The notes below the pieces were generated by a model, which was given only the letters and a program-made list of their open reading frames with translations, was not told the origin of the DNA and made no database searches. Below, piece by piece: positions 6,944 to 15,410 of a DNA stretch of 64,000 nucleotides. Both the position numbers and the translations under genes were made by a program. The DNA comes from an uncultured Blautia sp. Its GTDB lineage: Bacteria; Bacillota; Clostridia; Lachnospirales; Lachnospiraceae. The stretch spans positions 1 to 64,000 of the forward strand of contig CALBGI010000041.1 of the NCBI GenBank assembly GCA_937893675.1, read 5' to 3'. Each line of letters begins with the position of its first letter. The first letter of the stretch is position 1.

Positions 6944-9900
6944 ATGCCACGTAGAACTGATATCCACAAGGTACTTATCATTGGCTCCGGCCCCATTATC
7001 ATCGGCCAGGCCTGTGAGTTTGACTACTCCGGAACCCAGGCCTGCAAGGCTCTTCGCAAGCTGGGCTACGAAATCGTTCTGGTAAACTCGAATCCTGCCA
7101 CGATTATGACTGACCCGGAAACAGCAGATGCAACCTATATTGAACCGTTGAACGTAGAGCGCCTGGAGCAGATCATTGCAAAAGAACGCCCGGATGCCCT
7201 GCTTCCCAATCTGGGTGGCCAGTCCGGCCTCAATCTTTGTGCAGAGCTGAACAAAGCCGGAATTCTTGAAAAATATAATGTTGAAGTTATCGGTGTTCAG
7301 GTTGACGCCATTGAGCGTGGAGAAGACCGCATCGAGTTCAAAAAAGCCATGGATGCCCTTGGCATCGAAATGGCAAAAAGCGAGGTTGCCTACACCGTAG
7401 ATGAGGCTCTTGCCATCGCAGACAAGCTGGGCTATCCCGTAGTTCTTCGACCGGCCTACACCATGGGCGGCGCCGGCGGCGGCCTTGTATACAACCGCGA
7501 CGAGCTGAAGACCGTTTGCGCCAGAGGTCTCCAGGCCAGCCTGGTAGGTCAGGTTCTGGTTGAAGAGTCCATTCTCGGCTGGGAAGAGCTTGAGCTTGAG
7601 ATCGTCCGTGACGCGGACAACAACATGATCACGGTCTGCTTCATCGAAAACATTGACCCCCTGGGCGTGCATACCGGAGATTCTTTCTGCTCCGCTCCCA
7701 TGCTGACAATCTCTGAGGAATGTCAGAAACGTCTTCAGGAACAGGCCTACAAGATTGTAGAATCCGTTCAGGTCATCGGCGGTACCAACGTACAGTTTGC
7801 CCACGACCCGGTAAGCGACCGTATCATTGTTATCGAGATCAATCCCCGTACCTCCCGTTCTTCCGCGCTTGCCTCCAAGGCAACCGGCTTCCCCATTGCA
7901 CTGGTTTCCGCCATGCTTGCAGCCGGCCTCACCCTGAAGGACATCCCCTGCGGAAAATACGGAACTCTGGACAAATACGTTCCGGACGGAGACTACGTGG
8001 TAATCAAATTTGCCCGCTGGGCGTTTGAGAAATTCAAAGGCGTAGAGGATAAGCTTGGCACACAGATGCGTGCGGTAGGCGAAGTCATGAGCATCGGCAA
8101 AACCTACAAGGAAGCTTTCCAGAAAGCAATCCGAAGCCTGGAAACCGGCCGCTACGGTCTGGGACATGCGAAGAATTTTGACACTCTGGATAAGGATGAA
8201 CTCCTTCACATGCTCATCACACCTTCCAGCGAACGTCATTTCATTATGTATGAGGCTCTGAGAAAAGGTGCCACCGTAGATGAGATCCACGAGATCACCA
8301 AGGTCAAGAAATGGTTCATCGAGCAGATGAAAGAGCTTGTTGAGGAAGAAGAAGCGCTTCTTGCACACAAAGGAAGCCTGCCTTCCGATGAAATGCTCAC
8401 CGCTGCCAAGAAGGACGGCTTCTCTGACAAATACTTAAGCCAGCTTCTGGAAATTCCGGAGCAGGAGATCCGCGACCACCGTCTTGCCATTGGCGTAGAG
8501 GAAGCTTGGGAAGGCGTTCACGTAAGCGCAACCCCGGACAGAGCTTATTACTACTCCACCTACAATGCTCCGGACAAAAATCCGGTAAACACCGAAAAAC
8601 CCAAGATCATGATCCTGGGCGGCGGTCCAAACCGTATCGGACAGGGTATTGAGTTTGACTACTGCTGTGTTCACGCATCTCTGGCGCTGAAAAAACTGGG
8701 CTTTGAGACGATCATTGTCAACTGTAATCCGGAAACGGTTTCCACAGACTATGACACCTCTGACAAGCTGTATTTTGAGCCCCTGACCCTTGAGGATGTA
8801 CTGAGCATCTACAACAAAGAAAAACCGCTGGGCGTTATCGCGCAGTTTGGTGGCCAGACGCCTCTGAACCTGGCTGCAGAGCTTGAGAAAAACGGCGTAA
8901 AGATCCTGGGAACCTCTCCCTCTGTCATTGACCTTGCCGAGGACCGCGATCTATTCCGCGCCATGATGGAAAAACTGGAAATCCCCATGCCGGAATCCGG
9001 AATGGCTACCACCGTTGAGGAAGCGCTTGAGATTGCAAAACGCATCGGCTATCCGGTCATGGTTCGTCCTTCCTACGTTCTGGGCGGCCGCGGCATGGAA
9101 GTGGTATATGACGACGAAAGCCTCTCCGGCTACATGAAAGCTGCGGTAGGAGTTACCCCTGACCGCCCGATCCTGATCGACCGTTTCTTAAGCCACGCTA
9201 CCGAATGCGAGGCAGACGCGATCAGCGACGGCACCCACGCTTTTGTGCCCGCCGTTATGGAGCACATTGAGCTTGCCGGCGTTCACTCCGGTGACTCCGC
9301 ATGTATCATTCCCTCCAAACATATCTCCGAGGAGAATGTAAAAACCATCAAAGAATATACCCGCAGAATCGCAGAGGAAATGCACGTGCGCGGTCTGATG
9401 AATATGCAGTATGCGATTGAAAAGGGCAAGGTTTATGTTCTGGAAGCAAACCCGAGAGCATCCCGTACCGTGCCCCTGGTTTCCAAGGTATGCAACATCC
9501 GCATGGTACCTATCGCAACCGATATCATCACCTCCGAGCTTACCGGCAGACCTTCACCGGTTCCCGCGCTGAAAGAGCAGGAGATCCCCTACTACGGCGT
9601 TAAGGAAGCAGTATTCCCCTTCAATATGTTCCAGGAGGTTGACCCCATTCTCGGACCGGAAATGCGCTCCACAGGTGAGGTTCTCGGACTTTCCGCTTCC
9701 TACGGCGAAGCCTTCTACAAGGCGCAGGAAGCAACACAGTCCAAGCTTCCGCTCAGCGGCACTGTGCTGATCTCCGTAAACCGCAAGGACAAAGAAGAGG
9801 TTGTTGAGGTAGCCAAGAGCTTCCACGAGGACGGCTTCCACATCCTTGCCACAGAGAACACCTGTGAGCTGATCCGCGAGGCAGGCATTCCCGCTGAAAG

Positions 9901-10171
9901 AATCAACAAGCTTCAGGAGGGACGCCCCAATATCCTGGATATGATCACCAACGGAAAGATTGACATGATCGTAAACTCTCCAGTGGGCAAAGACAGCGTC
10001 CATGATGACAGCTACCTGCGTAAGGCTGCCATCAAGGCAAAGATTCCTTACATGACCACCATTGCGGCAGCCAAAGCAACCGCAAGCGGAATCCATTATG
10101 TAAAAAACCATGAAGACACAGGCGTAAAATCCCTGCAGCTTCTCCACAGCGAAATCCGCGATAAACAGTAA
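6944..10171 (+). CDS. carB: Carbamoyl-phosphate synthase large subunit
   Basis: 1075 aa, full family length. Two homologous synthetase halves are visible, each beginning with a GSGPIIIGQACEFDYSG- or GGGPNRIGQGIEFDYCC-type ATP-grasp pre-domain; the grasp loops are MGGAGGGLVYN and LGGRGMEVVYD. The C-terminus is an MGS-like allosteric domain. With the small subunit it makes carbamoyl phosphate from glutamine-derived ammonia, bicarbonate and 2 ATP for pyrimidines and arginine. The ribosome site AAAAGGAGGATGTAATT is strong. Unusually, carA is not adjacent: neighbours are a divergent MarR operon and a convergent lepB, and the gene is a single-gene unit with its own promoter and terminator. It also reads toward the origin. 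Confidence 0.98.
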   Translation: MPRRTDIHKVLIIGSGPIIIGQACEFDYSGTQACKALRKLGYEIVLVNSNPATIMTDPETADATYIEPLNVERLEQIIAKERPDALLPNLGGQSGLNLCAELNKAGILEKYNVEVIGVQVDAIERGEDRIEFKKAMDALGIEMAKSEVAYTVDEALAIADKLGYPVVLRPAYTMGGAGGGLVYNRDELKTVCARGLQASLVGQVLVEESILGWEELELEIVRDADNNMITVCFIENIDPLGVHTGDSFCSAPMLTISEECQKRLQEQAYKIVESVQVIGGTNVQFAHDPVSDRIIVIEINPRTSRSSALASKATGFPIALVSAMLAAGLTLKDIPCGKYGTLDKYVPDGDYVVIKFARWAFEKFKGVEDKLGTQMRAVGEVMSIGKTYKEAFQKAIRSLETGRYGLGHAKNFDTLDKDELLHMLITPSSERHFIMYEALRKGATVDEIHEITKVKKWFIEQMKELVEEEEALLAHKGSLPSDEMLTAAKKDGFSDKYLSQLLEIPEQEIRDHRLAIGVEEAWEGVHVSATPDRAYYYSTYNAPDKNPVNTEKPKIMILGGGPNRIGQGIEFDYCCVHASLALKKLGFETIIVNCNPETVSTDYDTSDKLYFEPLTLEDVLSIYNKEKPLGVIAQFGGQTPLNLAAELEKNGVKILGTSPSVIDLAEDRDLFRAMMEKLEIPMPESGMATTVEEALEIAKRIGYPVMVRPSYVLGGRGMEVVYDDESLSGYMKAAVGVTPDRPILIDRFLSHATECEADAISDGTHAFVPAVMEHIELAGVHSGDSACIIPSKHISEENVKTIKEYTRRIAEEMHVRGLMNMQYAIEKGKVYVLEANPRASRTVPLVSKVCNIRMVPIATDIITSELTGRPSPVPALKEQEIPYYGVKEAVFPFNMFQEVDPILGPEMRSTGEVLGLSASYGEAFYKAQEATQSKLPLSGTVLISVNRKDKEEVVEVAKSFHEDGFHILATENTCELIREAGIPAERINKLQEGRPNILDMITNGKIDMIVNSPVGKDSVHDDSYLRKAAIKAKIPYMTTIAAAKATASGIHYVKNHEDTGVKSLQLLHSEIRDKQ

Positions 10172-10173
10172 GA

Positions 10174-10217
10174 AAAAAACAGAGCCGGTGTACAAATGTA
10201 CATCAGCTCTGTTTTTT
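10174..10217. terminator. Bidirectional terminator between carB and lepB
   Basis: AAAAAACAGAGC and GCTCTGTTTTTT form a perfect stem around a loop that itself holds TGTACAAATGTACA. A- and T-tracts on the two sides serve both convergent genes. Confidence 0.9.
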
Positions 10218-10776
10218 ACTTTACAAATCCGATTTTATTCAGCGGCCAGTACCGGAATCCCGCTTTTCCCAGAATATCCTCTTTGGGAACATATTTATTC
10301 TCCCATTTCCGGGAATCATGGGAATTATTGCGGTTGTCTCCCAGCATAAAATAATGTCCCTCCGGCACCTCAAAGGGCCCGTAGCTGCCTCTCATGGGCT
10401 CCTTGATGAAGCTGTCATCCAAAGGTGTCTCCGAATCGTTGATATAGACCTTTCCATCCACAATATTCACGGTTTCCCCCGGAAGGCCGATGATCCGCTT
10501 TATGAACAGCTGGCTTCTGTCATCCGGATAGCGGAACACCACAATATCCATTCGTTCCGGCTCACTGTTGACATAGGACAGCCGGTTTGCAAAAATCCGG
10601 TCTCCCACCTGAATTCCATCCTCCATGGAACCGGAGGGAATTTTCATGTTCACCACAATAAACGAGTTAAATACAACCACCACTGCCACAGTACACGCCA
10701 GCATCAGAATCCATTCCAAAAGCTCTTTCTTCCAGTTTGTCTCCTTGCTCCCACTGTTTTTTTTCTCTGTATCCAT
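10216..10776 (-). CDS. lepB: Signal peptidase I
   Basis: 186 aa, typical of the short Gram-positive form. One N-terminal membrane anchor (about residues 20-43) precedes the catalytic box IPSGSM with Ser50, and the general-base Lys93 lies in FIKRIIGLPGE; the family box GDNRNNSHDSR is near residue 145. It cleaves signal peptides from exported proteins on the outer face of the membrane. It has its own promoter downstream of the YccF gene and a good ribosome site (AAAGGAGAGATACGC). Confidence 0.96.
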   Translation of the reverse strand: MDTEKKNSGSKETNWKKELLEWILMLACTVAVVVVFNSFIVVNMKIPSGSMEDGIQVGDRIFANRLSYVNSEPERMDIVVFRYPDDRSQLFIKRIIGLPGETVNIVDGKVYINDSETPLDDSFIKEPMRGSYGPFEVPEGHYFMLGDNRNNSHDSRKWENKYVPKEDILGKAGFRYWPLNKIGFVK

Positions 10777-10807
10777 GCGTATCTCTCCTTTTTACACTCA
10801 TAGGAAC

Positions 10808-10836
10808 ATTTTACCAGAGTCTTCGCTCCATCACAA
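10808..10836 (-). promoter_or_regulatory. Promoter of lepB
   Basis: TTGTGA and TAAAAT on the minus strand, 17-bp spacer, about 30 nt before the lepB start. Confidence 0.7.
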
Positions 10837-10844
10837 CCTGATTT

Positions 10845-11204
10845 TTAATCTACCGTAGCGCCAAAGGGCATAAGAGCAAGCTGCGCGATCTTAAAATGCT
10901 GCAGGCCAAACGGAATTCCGATAATCGTCACGCACATGATGATCCCCATCACCGCATGCTCCAGCGCCAGCGGAATTCCGGAGACCAGAAGCCAGATGAT
11001 GTTGAGCAGCAGGGAGCCTGCTCCGCCGCCGTAATTCACATCTTTTCCAAAAGGAAAAAAGCTCAGCGAAGCAAACTTAAAGCACTGCAGCCCCACGGGG
11101 ATTCCCACAATACTAATGCACCACAGGCATCCTGCAAGCCCCCAGCTAAGGCCGCTCAAAAGGCCGCCGCAAATAAACCACAATACGTTTCCAAGACATC
11201 CCAT
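10845..11204 (-). CDS. YccF domain inner-membrane protein
   Basis: 119 aa. Two similar halves, each with a hydrophobic helix pair ending in the YccF motif (IVGIPVGLQCFKFASLSFFPFG and IIGIPFGLQHFKIAQLALMPFG). YccF proteins are small membrane proteins of unknown biochemical role. The gene is the second of a two-gene operon (with the 142-aa gene, 51 nt apart) whose leader carries a Mn2+ riboswitch, which suggests a link to manganese export or tolerance; that is inference from context. The ribosome site GGAGAATTTTT is good. Confidence 0.85.
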   Translation of the reverse strand: MGCLGNVLWFICGGLLSGLSWGLAGCLWCISIVGIPVGLQCFKFASLSFFPFGKDVNYGGGAGSLLLNIIWLLVSGIPLALEHAVMGIIMCVTIIGIPFGLQHFKIAQLALMPFGATVD

Positions 11205-11255
11205 AAAAATTCTCCTTTCACTTTCTTGCTTTCTCTCATTCTGCTGTTTTCTTTC

Positions 11256-11684
11256 TTAAAAGCCATACATGGCTTTCAGCTGTCCCAGCAGGTTTTCCAC
11301 CTGTTCTATCGTCTGTTCCACCTGGCGTGATGCTTCATTGATTTTTGACTGCATCATATAATCCACAAAGAAGTTATCCATCCAGATATCCGCACATTTG
11401 AGAAAACCTCCCATCTCCATATGAAGGTTCCGGGAAATATTTACATCCATAAGTTCCTTCTCAAAGATGCGCAGATCGTCTTTTGCCTGTTCAATATACT
11501 TTAACGAATCATCCACACGGGAATGCTTCATCAGGCTTGAAAAAAAGCTTCCGCCCAGCATATCCCACATTCCCCAGCTCCTGGCGCTGCTCATTCCTTG
11601 CTGCGCCGCCCGGAGGCTGACAAGTGCGCGCTCTCCGGCGTTCATAGCCTCCATAATTTCTTTTTTCATCATTTCATTTTCCAT
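11256..11684 (-). CDS. Conserved hypothetical helical protein, riboswitch-controlled
   Basis: 142 aa from the ATG after GGGAGGACAAAAGG (a longer reading frame starts 10 residues earlier without a ribosome site). It is mostly helical and polar with an NAGERALVSLRAAQQGMSSARSWGMWDMLGG segment and a coiled C-terminal end (ASRQVEQTIEQVENLLGQL). I do not recognise a named family and see no clear membrane segment or signal peptide. It is the first gene after a yybP-ykoY riboswitch and precedes the YccF gene, so a role in manganese homeostasis or envelope stress is a reasonable guess from context only. Confidence 0.75.
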   Translation of the reverse strand: MENEMMKKEIMEAMNAGERALVSLRAAQQGMSSARSWGMWDMLGGSFFSSLMKHSRVDDSLKYIEQAKDDLRIFEKELMDVNISRNLHMEMGGFLKCADIWMDNFFVDYMMQSKINEASRQVEQTIEQVENLLGQLKAMYGF

Positions 11685-11738
11685 CCTTTTGTCCTCCCTT
11701 TCATTTTTTGTCACAGGCGATTAAGCTGTGATTTCTGT

Positions 11739-11784
11739 AAAACAAAAAGACTTTTATTATGACCAGTGCCATAATAAAAGTCTT
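11739..11784 (-). terminator. Riboswitch expression-platform terminator
   Basis: A perfect 15-bp stem (AAGACTTTTATTATG with its complement) around an 8-nt loop, followed on the minus strand by TTTTGTTTT. Its 5' arm contains the CTTTTATT needed for the aptamer P1 helix, so the two folds exclude each other. Confidence 0.9.
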
Positions 11785-11872
11785 GCTGTCTCATTTGATA
11801 CGGATGTCCTTCGACATCGAATGACGATTTCAAATACACCATTAAGAGTGTTCAGCTACTCCCCTTCATTTG
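11778..11872 (-). ncRNA. yybP-ykoY manganese riboswitch aptamer
   Basis: The minus strand carries the class hallmarks in order: GAAGGGGAGTAGC (11867-11855), an internal hairpin, CGTCATTCG (11826-11818), a second stem GATGTC-GAAG-GACATC, and AGCAAGACTTT at the 3' end. These match the conserved L1 (GGGGAGTAG) and L3 (GTCAnTCG) metal-binding loops. P1 can form between AATGAAGG and CTTTTATT. Family members bind Mn2+ and switch on exporters or tolerance genes; here ligand-stabilised P1 would block the terminator, giving an ON switch. Downstream genes are the 142-aa protein and YccF. Confidence 0.9.
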
Positions 11873-11881
11873 GTTGTTCCA

Positions 11882-11910
11882 AATATAGCACGAATGTATC
11901 TGATTGTCAA
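11882..11910 (-). promoter_or_regulatory. Promoter of the riboswitch operon
   Basis: TTGACA (plus 11905-11910) and TATATT (plus 11882-11887) with a 17-bp spacer, immediately past the htrA stop codon. Transcription would start just before the aptamer. Confidence 0.85.
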
Positions 11911-11922
11911 TCATTTTTTGTA

Positions 11923-13419
11923 TTACTTCCAGTCTCCAAAGAATCCGCGGAATCCATCGGCTGAATCTTCCTCAGAAGAATTTCCTTCTTCCTGCTGGCC
12001 CTCTTCCCAGTCTTCTACCAGATTTTCATCCTCACCGCTGTTTTCCTCATTTTCAGCCTTCTTCTGCTCTGCATTCGGGTCTTCCATCAGCGTCACGGTT
12101 ACCGTTTCTTCTTTATATTCGTTTCCGTCCCGCACCAGCATAGTAACTTCAACTTCCTCGCCCGGCGCATAGTAGGTAAGACGCTCCAGAAGCTGGTTGA
12201 TGGAAGAAATACTCTTTCCGTCAAACTCTGTGATTACGGAATTTGCCACAATTCCCGCTTCCTCTGCGGCTCCGCCTTCTGTCACCTCTGCAACATACAC
12301 ACCTTCCGGAATTCCATACATCTGAATGCCTTCTTCGCTGACAGTACTTCCGGTAATTCCCAGCACACCATGCTCGCCGTCTGCAAGCTGCTCGCGGGGT
12401 TCTTCATTCATCATCTGTTCCAGAACTTCTTCCACATCAGAAATTGCAATGGCATATCCCATACCTTCCACCTCTGTAGATGCAAGTTTTGCGGAGTTGA
12501 TGCCAACAACCTCTCCGTCCATGTTCAGAAGAGCGCCGCCGCTGTTTCCGGGGTTGATGGCTGCATCTGTCTGGATCAGGTTCAGCCCCTGGCGATTTTC
12601 CTCATCGTCTGTCTGGAATGTACCGGACTCGGAATTCATCCGGCGGTTCTTTGCGCTGACGATACCGGTTGTCACAGACTGTCCATAGCCCAGTGCATTA
12701 CCGATCGCAACTACCTGCTCGCCAACTACCAGGTCATCAGAGCTTCCGATTTTTGCGACGGTTACGGCTTCCATGGTCTCATCATCAATGTCTTTCAGCG
12801 GCACAGAGACAACTGCCAGATCTCTGCCCTCATCAAAGCCCTTCATGGATGCCTCATAAACCTCATCGTCAACAAAGCATACCGACAAGGTGTTTGCGCC
12901 TTCGATCACATGATAGTTCGTTGCGATGAGAAGCTCTTCATCATTTTTTCCGATGATAATACCGGAACCGCTTCCCTGCACCTCACGCGCCTCCGGCTGC
13001 TCATATCCGTAGCCGTAAATAAACATTCCGTAGTAATCTTCTACTTCCTGAATGGACTTCGTGGTAATGGACACTACAGAGGACATGGCTTCCTGCGCAA
13101 TGTCAGAAACATCCAGATATCCCTTTACCTCTGTGCCGCTGTCTTCTTTGTCCTTTTTCTCTTCCGTATCTGATTTCTTCTTATCCTCTTCCTCTGTCTT
13201 TTCTTTTTTGGTCAGAGTAAGCTTTTCCTCTTCTGTGGCTGCCACAACCTCTGTGGGCTGATTCCAGCCGGTCAGACGGTTCACTCCCTCATAGGCTCCT
13301 GCTGCCAGACCGCCTGCCAGAACTGCACAAAGGCCAAGGCCGGCGCCCTTCTTTATCATTTTTTTCATTTTATCTTTCTTTTCATTATCATTGTCATTCT
13401 TCAGATTCATTTCCGTCAT
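11923..13419 (-). CDS. htrA: HtrA/DegP-like serine protease with PDZ domain
   Basis: 498 aa. A short charged cytosolic tail and one membrane anchor (about residues 24-45) lead to an acidic/lysine-rich linker, a trypsin-like protease and a C-terminal PDZ domain ending in a long acidic tail. Catalytic triad: His in ATNYHVIEGA, Asp in GRDLAVVSV, Ser in NPGNSGGALLN. It degrades or refolds damaged exported proteins at the outer face of the membrane. The start has AGGAGGG 8 nt upstream; an ATG three codons on is an alternative. Its promoter is back-to-back with that of the ABC importer operon. Confidence 0.95.
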   Translation of the reverse strand: MTEMNLKNDNDNEKKDKMKKMIKKGAGLGLCAVLAGGLAAGAYEGVNRLTGWNQPTEVVAATEEEKLTLTKKEKTEEEDKKKSDTEEKKDKEDSGTEVKGYLDVSDIAQEAMSSVVSITTKSIQEVEDYYGMFIYGYGYEQPEAREVQGSGSGIIIGKNDEELLIATNYHVIEGANTLSVCFVDDEVYEASMKGFDEGRDLAVVSVPLKDIDDETMEAVTVAKIGSSDDLVVGEQVVAIGNALGYGQSVTTGIVSAKNRRMNSESGTFQTDDEENRQGLNLIQTDAAINPGNSGGALLNMDGEVVGINSAKLASTEVEGMGYAIAISDVEEVLEQMMNEEPREQLADGEHGVLGITGSTVSEEGIQMYGIPEGVYVAEVTEGGAAEEAGIVANSVITEFDGKSISSINQLLERLTYYAPGEEVEVTMLVRDGNEYKEETVTVTLMEDPNAEQKKAENEENSGEDENLVEDWEEGQQEEGNSSEEDSADGFRGFFGDWK

Positions 13420-13542
13420 GGTAACGTCCCTCCTGTAGGCTTCTCTTTATTTCCTTTTATGCTCCCCAGTATAGAAGTCATTTGTGTTCTCTTTGTGGGA
13501 AAATTGTGTTTATTCTGTTAAATCCTCTGTCGCCTGATTAGC

Positions 13543-13613
13543 ATTCTAGTATACCCCGCCGGCAAAGTCAAGAACTTGCGGACGTTGACTTTTTCAGCAA
13601 GAACCGATAAAAT
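13543..13613. promoter_or_regulatory. Divergent promoters of htrA and the ABC importer
   Basis: Leftward: TTGACT (plus 13566-13571), 17-bp spacer, TAGAAT (plus 13543-13548). Rightward: TTGACT (13585-13590), 17-bp spacer, TAAAAT (13608-13613). The two -35 boxes are mirror images forming an AAAGTCAA-N13-TTGACTTT inverted repeat, so one protein bound in between could affect both operons. Confidence 0.75.
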
Positions 13614-13662
13614 ATTGTCAGATAATATTGCTTTGCACACACGAAGAAAGAAGGGGTATTTT

Positions 13663-14628
13663 ATGAAACGCAAATTTTCCGCAATTTTGACCGCTGTTTT
13701 GTCCTCTGCCCTGCTGTTTGGCAGCGCTTCTTCTGCTTATGCGGCAGAAGCCACAATCGTAGGCTCTCTCAAAGGGCCCACCTCCATGGGCATGGTGCAG
13801 CTTATGTCTGAACAGGAGGCTTTAGAAGCACCGGATTTTGATTTCACTATGGTGACTGCTGCGGACGAACTGGTGGCCAGCTTTACCAAAGGCGATACCG
13901 ACATCGCTCTTCTTCCGGCCAATGTGGCCAGTGTTCTTTATAATAAGACCGAAGGCAACGTGCAGGTCCTAGATATCAATACCCTCGGCGTTCTCTACCT
14001 GGTCACCGCAGATACCTCCATCACCGGCATCGCTGACCTCAAGGGCAAAACCCTTTATTCCACCGGCAAGGGCCAGACTCCGGAATATGCCCTCAACTAT
14101 CTCCTGGAGGCAAACGGACTGTCCGCAAAGGATGTTACCGTGGAATATAAATCCGAACCTACCGAAGTTGTATCCATCCTTGCACAGGACGAAACCGCTG
14201 TGGGCGTTCTTCCGCAGCCCTTTGCAACCGTCGCCTGCCAGCAGAACGACAAGCTTTTGCTTGCCGCCGACCTTACCGCGGAATGGGATAAAACCGGCAA
14301 CGGGACCATGGTGACCGGCGTAACGATCGCGAAAAAGGATTTTGTGGAAGCAAATCCCGAAATCATCGACAAGTTCCTGGACGGTCACAGCGCTTCCGCA
14401 GAATATGCAAATACCAGCACCGCAGAAGCCGCGGAGCTGGTTGCCTCCTACGGAATCGTGGAAAAGGCTCCCATTGCAGAAAAAGCGCTTCCCCAGTGCA
14501 ATATCACCTGCATGGAAGGCGCGGAGATGAAAGAGGCTTTAAGCGGTTACCTGAACGTTCTTTTTGAACAGAATCCGGATTCCGTGGGCGGCGCCCTCCC
14601 GGAGGATGATTTCTACTACAGCAGATAA
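13663..14628 (+). CDS. ABC importer substrate-binding protein (SsuA/ThiY-like)
   Basis: 321 aa from the ATG at 13663 after AAGAAGGGG. A signal peptide (KRKFSAILTAVLSSALLFGSASSAYA, cleavage near AYA-AEA) marks an exported protein; there is no lipobox cysteine. The mature part has the periplasmic-binding type II fold of NitT/TauT proteins: GSLKGPTSMG at the start, IADLKGKTLYSTGKGQTPEYALNYLLEANGL, and a domain that reads DIALLPANVASVLY. Likely ligands are organosulfonates, thiamine precursors or similar, not decidable here. First gene of a three-gene operon. Confidence 0.9.
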   Translation: MKRKFSAILTAVLSSALLFGSASSAYAAEATIVGSLKGPTSMGMVQLMSEQEALEAPDFDFTMVTAADELVASFTKGDTDIALLPANVASVLYNKTEGNVQVLDINTLGVLYLVTADTSITGIADLKGKTLYSTGKGQTPEYALNYLLEANGLSAKDVTVEYKSEPTEVVSILAQDETAVGVLPQPFATVACQQNDKLLLAADLTAEWDKTGNGTMVTGVTIAKKDFVEANPEIIDKFLDGHSASAEYANTSTAEAAELVASYGIVEKAPIAEKALPQCNITCMEGAEMKEALSGYLNVLFEQNPDSVGGALPEDDFYYSR

Positions 14629-14633
14629 GCATT

Positions 14634-15410
14634 ATGAAAAATCCAATCCCCAAACAGACCATTTACAGAAAAGGAGCAGCCATTTTATTTTGGCTGCTCG
14701 TTTGGCAGATAGCTGCCATTTTTATGAAAAATTCCATTGTGTTTGTGGGGCCCGTTGACATGCTGCGCTCCCTTTTGGATCAGATACAGCAATCGGAATT
14801 CTGGCTGTCTCTTTGGAACTCCATGGTGAAGATCATGGGCGGCTTTTTGTGCGCGTTCCTGGCCGGAATTCTCTTCGCAGTTCTGGCGTGGCGCCTTCCC
14901 CTCATCGAAACACTCCTGGAGCCGGTGATCCAGCTGGCAAAATCCGTGCCTGTAGCCTCCCTGGTAGTGCTTCTGCTCATTTTCATGGGCTCTGAGAACC
15001 TTTCCATTGTGCTTGTGTTTCTCATGGCCTTTCCTATGATCTATGTAAATATGGGACAGGGACTTGCCCATGTGGACACAAAGCTTTTGGAAATGGCGCA
15101 GGTTTTTCACATGAGCCCCTGGAAGCAGTTCCTTTATCTCTATCGCCCGGCTTTTCTGCCGTTTCTTATCAGCGGCTCCAAAATCGCCCTGGGCATGAGC
15201 TGGAAATCCGGCGTGGCAGGAGAGATCATCGGCGTACCCTCCCACTCGATCGGAGAGCAGCTTTACATGGCCAAAATTTATCTTAATACAGAAAGCCTTT
15301 TTGCCTGGACGCTGGTCATCATCCTTCTCAGCATATTTTTTGAAAAGCTCTTTCTGTTCCTTCTGAAAAAAGCAGGAGGCAAGGCCTGGAAAGGAGAAAC
15401 AAACTCTTGA
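14634..15410 (+). CDS. ABC importer permease (SsuC/ThiX-like)
   Basis: 258 aa, starting 5 nt after the binding-protein stop. Six hydrophobic segments typical of BPD-type permeases, with the EAA loop near MAQVFHMSPWKQFLYLYRPAFLPFLISGSKIALGMSWKSGVAGEIIG (about residues 150-200), which docks with the ATPase. It forms the membrane channel of the importer. The stop overlaps the TTG start of the ATPase gene. Confidence 0.92.
   Translation: MKNPIPKQTIYRKGAAILFWLLVWQIAAIFMKNSIVFVGPVDMLRSLLDQIQQSEFWLSLWNSMVKIMGGFLCAFLAGILFAVLAWRLPLIETLLEPVIQLAKSVPVASLVVLLLIFMGSENLSIVLVFLMAFPMIYVNMGQGLAHVDTKLLEMAQVFHMSPWKQFLYLYRPAFLPFLISGSKIALGMSWKSGVAGEIIGVPSHSIGEQLYMAKIYLNTESLFAWTLVIILLSIFFEKLFLFLLKKAGGKAWKGETNS

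Noticed and set aside
6833..8368. A 511-codon minus-strand frame opposite carB
   Set aside because: It is the antisense shadow of a highly conserved carB frame and lacks a ribosome site or recognisable domain.
12370..13173. 267-codon plus-strand frame over htrA
   Set aside because: Shadow of the htrA frame, which has all three catalytic motifs and a PDZ domain.
13420..13662. Riboswitch (TPP or SAM) before the NitT/TauT-like importer
   Set aside because: No conserved aptamer core was found; the short leader is fully explained by divergent promoters.
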